This document shows, piece by piece, positions 58,515 through 64,000 of a stretch of DNA of 64,000 nucleotides. Under the pieces are notes generated by a model. That model searched no databases. It saw only the letters and a list, made by a program, of their open reading frames with translations, and was not told where the DNA came from. The DNA is taken from assembly GCA_023375785.1 (NCBI GenBank), contig SZWC01001165.1, forward strand, positions 1 to 64,000. The letters run 5' to 3'. How positions within the stretch are numbered: position 1 is the first letter of the stretch; each line of letters starts with the position of its first letter. Made by a program: the position numbers and the translations under genes. Origin of the DNA: Penium margaritaceum (taxonomy: Eukaryota > Streptophyta > Zygnematophyceae > Desmidiales > Peniaceae).

Positions 58515-61370
58515 CTACCCCATGCACCGCAGCCTTGATGCCCTGTCCTTGAACATTGGCCATGCTCTGCTGTCCGGCCAAGCCGCCACTGTGAGCAACT
58601 CTCTTCAGTTGCCCTGCACCAAACACAACACATAGCAGTGGACGTCGTGCTCCCGGCTGTCGTCACTTGTGCCCCCGTGCGGGACTTGGCAGCGCCCCTA
58701 CGGCCTGCCTTGTGACCCTTGTTGTGTTGGTGTTGCTGCTTGCCGCGGCAGTTGGTCACCTCCCTGAGATGACCTGGGAGCACTCGCCTCCTTGCTAAAC
58801 TGCTCCCCCTCACAAGGGAGACCCGCAACCCTTGCGGCGTCCTCCCCCGCCTTCAGAGACCTCGGACCCTCTTTTGAGTCCTCTAGCACCTCCGAGTGTG
58901 CCTTGGGTACCATTGAATTTACAGCACCCTCGACACCTTGTGAGCTTGGCCCAACATGCTGCACACCTCCCCCACCTTGCTGTACTACTTCCTTGGTGCT
59001 GATCTTGGCCCTTGATGCCACCGCCTCTGCACGTGCCGTCTTGACCAAGCTGCTACCGCCTGCACTACGAGCACTGGCTTGCCCTTTGTTGCAACTAGCC
59101 TCGCGTGATTCATGGTGCTACAACTACGACTGCTCCTTGAGCCGCCGCCTGCGCTGCTGCCGCTTCCTTGCTGCACTTCCCAGACGTGCATGCCTCTCCC
59201 CCTTGGATTGGGCTTCCGGTGCTGGTCCTTTGGTCTCGGCTCCCTCACCGCACTCCTCATGCATAGTCTCCCCTTCTTTGGGAGAACATGGAGAAGCGGG
59301 AATCCCACTCCCTTCTCCCATAGTATGCATGTTGCATGCCTCATCTGCCTGTTTTGTAGATTTCAGAGATGCCGACCCACCGGTCGCATCCTCTGTTGCA
59401 TGCTCCTTGAGTGCTTGTCCTTGAGGATTTGGAGCCACCAACGCCTTGACCGCACCTTGCAGCCTGGTCCTCCGCTCAGCTACCACCACCCCCTCATAGG
59501 ACTTCACAGCGCCCTCTCGGCCTGCCTTGTAGCCACGGTCCACCATTGATGCCGCTCGGAGCACGTTTTGCTCCAATGGAGAGCTCAGCCACTTGCTACC
59601 GCTCTCCCCCTGCTGCACAGCCCTCCGGACCACCTCCGCCCACTTATGTTGCGGTGCACCCTCAGCCCGGCCTTCCGCCGCGCAGTTCTCTTGGTCACGG
59701 TCCGCTGCTGCACCAAGCCACCTTGGATCACTTTGAGGACCTCCCCTCTTGGAATCCTCAATCTGTTGCGTGGTCCTCCGAGCCGGCACCAATGCCTCCT
59801 CTTGAGACTTGGCGGTACCTTTTGGGCCCACCTTGTGGTCCCGGTCCACCACCTCTGCAGCCCGGAGAGAGTTTTTCTCTGGTTGAGAGCGCAGCCCTTT
59901 ACCACCGCTCTCCTTCTCCTCAGTCCCTGAGGTGGAGCCCTGTGCACGCGACTTGCCGGCACTCCGTGCCAACACTTCAGCAGCCACATTTTGGCCCTAA
60001 CATTACTGCCGTAGCTGCTCCCCTTTCACCGAGGTGTGAAGCCCCTCGTGCTCCCCTTCAGGACGCGCCTCCTTGCCGTCCTCATCTCGTTGCATGGTCC
60101 TCCGTGCAGTCACCACCGCTCCCGCATGGAACTCAGCAACGCTCTTTTGGCGTGCCTTGTGGCTCCGGTTCACCATTCTCGCATCACTGGGGCTCTTTTT
60201 CCCATTAGGAGAGCCAGGCCGCCTGCCGTTGATGCTCTCCCCTGGCTGGTCTGCCACCTGGACCACTTCTCTTGCCTCCCTTGTAGGCCGTGCACCCATC
60301 ACTCGGCGTCCCATTGCATAGCGTGCCTTCTGGTCTAGATCTACTGACCAAGTCCAGATGGTACCCTCCATACCACCCACTGCACCCTCAAGTTGCCCCC
60401 TCTTGGACACAGCTGCAACCGCTTTCTTGCTCCAACGTCGGATTCACGGCTGCTCCTTGTGAGGACGTTGGCACGTATTTGGTACACACCTCTTTTGTGT
60501 GCACCGCGTGCCACAACACGCCCACTGACCTCCTCTTTTAGGAGGCAACCCATACTCATGAAGGTTACTTTGAGTCCCTCCTCAATGAGGCGACTCACAG
60601 ACAAAACTTCCGTTGCCAGGTCAGGCACTTCGAGCCTCGTCACCGCAGCGCCCTTGTTCCCGACCGACTCCTCCATCTGTTTCTTCCCTCCTTGGAGAAC
60701 ATCACCTCTATTGTGATGTATGGTGGCGGTCCCCATTTGTTGCTTTGCCTTCTGCTCCCTCTTGGAGGTTATGGAGGTTGCATGCCCGCGGCATGCCTCA
60801 TGGTCCCCAACCACATCATCTCCCATAGCATGGAGCTGATCACTGCTGCATGGCGTGTCGACGATTGCTCCGGCCTGCCATCCTCTCCCGACACGCTTGT
60901 TGGAGTTCACGGCTTCCGTTGTGCACGTTGTTTTCCAGCGGCCCTGCTGGCCACACTTGTAGGAGGCCATTGTTTTAGGCGTGTTGGAGCCTCCTTGCTC
61001 CAAATGCGCTTGCCGCTCGCCCGTCTCAGGTTGTGCCATCTTAGCCCCCTTCAAGAAGCGTATGGAGCCAGCAATTGCCACGTTAATCTGCTGCCCTTCT
61101 GCCTCCTCTGCGGCCAGATCCTCGGCTCCCCTTGTGTAGTCCCTCCTCCAGTAGCCCTCTTTGCCATACCGATGCCACTCTCCCTTCTTGGCGTGGCATG
61201 GATCCGTCCCTTCTGTCAGGATGAGATCTGCGTGGTGCGGTCCCGACGTTTTTCTGATCGTCTCTAGTGGTTCACGTCTACTGTTTTGGGCGAATCTGAG
61301 ACTGAGCGTGAGCTTTGTGGTCGCCTCACGCTATATGAGTAGGAGTTTAGAGACAGTCAGTTTGCGAAGG
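58515..61370 (-). mobile_element. Copia-related body J with gag-like knuckles and a repeated accessory frame
   Basis: Right of the LTR at 56519-58514. On the minus strand, from the right: a WHRYGKEGYWRRDY zinc-knuckle-like stretch near 61.14-61.18 kb, a second YKCGQQGRWKTTC knuckle near 60.94-60.98 kb, a protease-downstream segment with LEVPDLATEVLSVSRLIEEGLKVTF (about 60.55-60.64 kb) that matches copia E, and then a hydrophilic repeat-built region (58.6-60.35 kb). No integrase, RT or RNase H is present, and there is no 5' LTR, so the right end is truncated. It looks like a non-autonomous copia derivative. Broken in several places. Confidence 0.65.
58630..60350 (-). repeat. Roughly 310-bp tandem-type repeat region in J
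   Basis: The plus-strand word GGTCCTCCG recurs at about 59466, 59772 and 60096, each followed after some 40 bp by GCC-TTGTGG/AGCC and a CGGTCCACCA-like segment; weaker copies are near 58650 and 60300. On the minus strand the unit encodes a hydrophilic, basic motif: AEVVDRDHKVGPKGTAKSQEEALVPARRT, ASMVDRGYKAGREGAVKSYEGVVVAERRT and ARMVNRSHKARQKSVAEFHAGAVVTARRT. The spacing is close to 103 codons. I do not recognise the motif. Confidence 0.75.
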
Positions 61371-61389
61371 GAATAACGTCGTTTTGCAT

Positions 61390-62197
61390 TAGTTTTTTAA
61401 CATGAACATGATAACAAAATCTATAGGGCTAGTCATGAGCTTTCCAACGCACTAAACTGCGCACAATTTGGCCAAGCGTAGCTCAAGTTATGCTTGTCGA
61501 AGCGCAGGTCTCACCCACCACAGAAACGCCAAACGCCTCCATGGCGCGCACACGCCGTGGCGCCTTCCTTCACGTGCAAAGCGCCTTTCCCAAGGCGCAG
61601 GTCCACTTGCACATGGTGTAGGGGTCCTCTGCACTGTTTCTACACACCCTACCCACTTTTGGGTCGAGTTTGGTGATGGGGTGTGACGAGGTTCGAAACC
61701 TGTCTGCGGACCTGCAGTCAGAATTTTGACAAAGTCCCGAGTAACAAAACGTACTATTGAGTTTCGGACTCCGACCCATGATTTTGGCTGTCCCTCAATA
61801 ACAACCTGCACTACTAGATCCGGTGGATGATCCACCTGATCAGGTGGATTACCCACCGGACGCCTCGGCAGGCCTTCCGGAGCAATTTCTCCAGATGGTA
61901 TTTTTGTTACTCAATCCGGTCAATTATCCACCGGATTTCGAATCGCAGCCGGCTCCCAGAGTCGCTGCGCACACCTCAACTTTGGAAGGTTATGTCTCCA
62001 TCGATACTTGTCCGATTCCGGCGAAACAACTTCCACCAGATTCAACAACTTATCAACTTTCAGGGGCAATCCTTCATTTTTGGATCCGACAATTCTTCAA
62101 GTCGCCAGATCCGCCGGAGCGGTATTTCCAATTTCTGGCGGCTCGTCGGCGCCTCCCGGCGCCGCACTTGGGCATGCAGAGGGGCAATTTTTCAACA
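61390..62197 (-). repeat. 3' LTR of copia L with palindrome cluster
   Basis: The right edge is firm (polypurine tract, then TGTTGAA). Inside, 61819-61860 holds nested dyads: CCACCTGATCAGGTGG (61832-61847) is a perfect 16-bp palindrome, flanked by GGTGGAT/ATCCACC and by TCCGGTGG/CCACCGGA. A related dyad, AATCCGGT and ACCGGATT, lies at about 61914-61937. Confidence 0.7.
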
Positions 62198-62249
62198 TTC
62201 TCCCCCTTGCACCTGCCATGCCCGCTGCTCCTTCTTGCTCTCACTCATC

Positions 62250-63860
62250 TTCCGCTGCGCCCTCCAGCCCATCATAGCTGGTCATCCCAAGTCCGGCCAC
62301 GCTCATCGCGTGCCGGTCCGCGGGTTGCGCCCTGGTCAAGCAATCCGCAAGCATGTTGTGCGTGCTGCAGTGCTGCAGTACCACTTGCCCCTTCTCTACC
62401 ATGTCCCGTACGTAGTGATGACGCACGTCGATGTACTTCGTCCTCCTGTGTTGCGTCGGGTTATTGGTCAGCGAGATGGAGCCGGTGTTGTCCTCTTGCA
62501 CCACCGTAGGCTCCAGCTGGAGACGCCCAACTCCCCCAGCAACCTGCGGAGCCACACCGCCTCCTTGACCGCCTTGGCCAGTGCGATGTACTCAGCTTCC
62601 ATTGTGGAGGTGGCGACGCAGTCCTGCTTCCTGCTGCACCACGAGACCGCTGCACCAGCGAGGAAGAACACGTAGCCGGATGTGGACTTCCGCTTGTCCA
62701 CATCACCAGCGTAGTCTGCATCCGTGTAGCAGACCAGATGCAAGGGGTCCGCCCGCCCCTTGCTGTCGAACCTCAGGCGCGCATGTCGCATCCTCTGCTT
62801 GCTGCAGAGGATGCGCTTGACCGCCTGCAGGTACGTGGATCGGCCACGTACCTGCTCACTTGGCCCACCGCGTAGGCCAGGTCCGGTCGAGTCGCCACTA
62901 TGGCGTACATGAGGCTGCCCACCACCGATTGGTACGGCATCCCTGCCATATCCTCCCACTCTTCTTTTGTTTGCGGCGCCATTGCCGCACTCAGTTCACA
63001 AGTCGTGGAGACAGGACTGCACGCTGGTTTGCAGTCCTCCATGCCGTACCTCTTCAGCACCTCGGCCACGTATTTGGCCTACCCCAGCTCAAGTGTGCGC
63101 GCCCTCCGGTGCCGCGTAATGCTCACCCCGAGGTAGAACTCCAGCTTCCCCATGTCCGACATCTGGAACTTGCTACTCAGCTGGTCTTTCAGCTGCTGTA
63201 GGCTTGGCAGGTCTGAGGAGCACAAGATCAGATCGTCCACGTAGAGTGCGACAATCTGATGGAGCTTCTTCCTGCGCCGCACGTACACACTGTGATCCGC
63301 CTCACAGCGGTTGAAGCGGAGTTGTGCCATGAAGCTGTCCATCTGTTGGTACCAGCATCGGGGTGATTGTGTTAGCCCGTACAAGGACTTCCGCAACTTG
63401 CACACCTTGCCTTCTGGCGCCTCCACCTCCTCCGGAACCTCCATGTAGATTTCCTTGTCGATGATGCCATTGAGGAAGGCTGTCTTTACGTCCATTTGGT
63501 GGAGCTCCATGTCCTTCGCGGCTGCCACCGCAAGGATCGCCCGGATGCTTGTGAACTTGGCGATGGGGGCGAACGTCTCATCGTAGTGCTCGGCCTTACG
63601 CTGTGCGTACCCCTTCGCCACGAGCCGCGCCTTGTACTTGTCAACCACACCTACCTTCGTGAACTTGGTCTTGAAGACCCACTTGGAGCCGGTGACCTTG
63701 GCGTCTTTCGGCCTGTCAACCAGCTGCCACGTGTCGTTTTCAGCAATGGACGCCAACTCTGACTTGATGACGGCATCCCACTTCTCCCCCTCGGGCCGCG
63801 CAAGCGCCTCTTGCACGGTCGTCGGTTCCGTTGATGCAGCCAGCATGCACCGCGTCATGC
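62250..63860 (-). pseudogene. Copia L reverse transcriptase and RNase H
   Basis: RT: ELASIAENDTWQLVDRP, SKWVFKTKF, ARLVAKGYAQRKAEHYDETFAPIAKFTSIRAILAVAAAKDMELHQMDVKTAFLNGIIDKEIYMEVPE, SPRCWYQQMD and the catalytic YVDDLIL at about 63.22-63.24 kb. It continues with FYLGVSITRHRRARTLELG and [32 protein letters not shown]. RNase [67 protein letters not shown], ending with RTKYIDVRHHYVRDMVEKGQV and ADCLTRAQ. The catalytic motifs I can see are kept, which suggests moderate age. Confidence 0.88.
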
Positions 63861-64000
63861 CGATCCATCAACCGGTGCCTGCGTCGAAATGCTTCCTCGC
63901 TCTCCGCTGCCTCCCGTTGGGGCGCGGCAGTCTTGGCAGCGTCTCGTCGCTCTGCTGTGATCCTTCCGACTCAGCCTGTTCTGGTGAATCATCAACCGGA

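Larger units (their letters stand above)
61390..64000 (-). mobile_element. Ty1/copia element L, cut by the window end
   Basis: An LTR ends (element start side) at 62197, where the minus strand reads AAGGGGGAGAA followed by TGTTGAAAAATTGCC. RNase H (62.24-62.96 kb) and RT (62.96-63.86 kb) follow rightward, and integrase-side sequence starts at the window edge. RT and RNase H peptides are about 75% alike to those of copia E, but the LTR is different. The visible part has only a few breaks. The left LTR edge, about 61.39 kb, is inferred. Confidence 0.85.

Noticed and set aside
58792-60208. Two Pro/Ser-rich plus-strand open frames (about 210 and 220 codons) in J
   Set aside because: They lie opposite the minus-strand repeat frame, whose orientation agrees with the knuckle and protease-side segments; the plus-strand composition is that of an antisense copy. 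Left open only as a minor possibility.

Overview
The window looks like a repeat-dominated plant-type nuclear genome. The evidence is several lineages of Ty1/copia elements, a Ty3/gypsy chromovirus with a chromodomain, primer-binding sites of the initiator-tRNA-Met type (TGGTATCAGAGC and a close relative), multi-level nesting, long microsatellites and an assembly gap inside a (TG)n tract. A streptophyte alga or a non-seed plant would fit (Chara-like is a guess from general impression), but the sequence alone does not settle the species. I found no intact host gene, rRNA, tRNA or CRISPR array.

Layout. 1-1644 is a hexanucleotide TATATG microsatellite that continues past the window edge. 1645-3676 is AT-rich and empty, ending in a foldback repeat. 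About 3.82-14.32 kb is an old copia element (A) split by an old gypsy element (B, 6269-11544). 14.3-18.05 kb holds no confident gene; 16.1-17.5 kb is more GC-rich and has a 21-bp direct repeat. About 18.06-22.0 kb is a partial minus-strand copia element (C) with a 36-bp minisatellite in its integrase-RT linker. 23918-37885 is a gypsy chromovirus (D) with a perfect 5-bp target duplication (GTAAC). Its RT is interrupted by a TIR-bearing DNA transposon remnant (T), which is itself interrupted by a minus-strand copia element (E, 28838-34516).

40.1-41.4 kb is a copia RNase H plus LTR relic (F) carrying a (TG)n tract with a 71-N gap. 41.4-43.4 kb is a purine-rich stretch with a run of 38 G. About 43.43-53.9 kb is an old plus-strand copia element (G), split by the youngest element in the window, minus-strand copia H (44886-51176, TSD GTGCC, LTRs about 96% alike by eye). 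54.66-61.37 kb is a mosaic of one copia family related to E: a pol fragment (I), a full-length LTR interrupted by a 1.3-kb DNA transposon (K), and a body (J) with gag-like knuckles and an unusual repeat-built reading frame. From 61.4 kb to the window end is another minus-strand copia element (L) that runs off the edge.

The genes do not form a host pathway; they are parts of mobile elements at different ages. Nesting gives a relative order: A before B; D before T before E; G before H; J's LTR before K. T and K appear to be the same DNA transposon family and E and J share an LTR family, so the two families inserted into each other. Percent identities are by-eye estimates.
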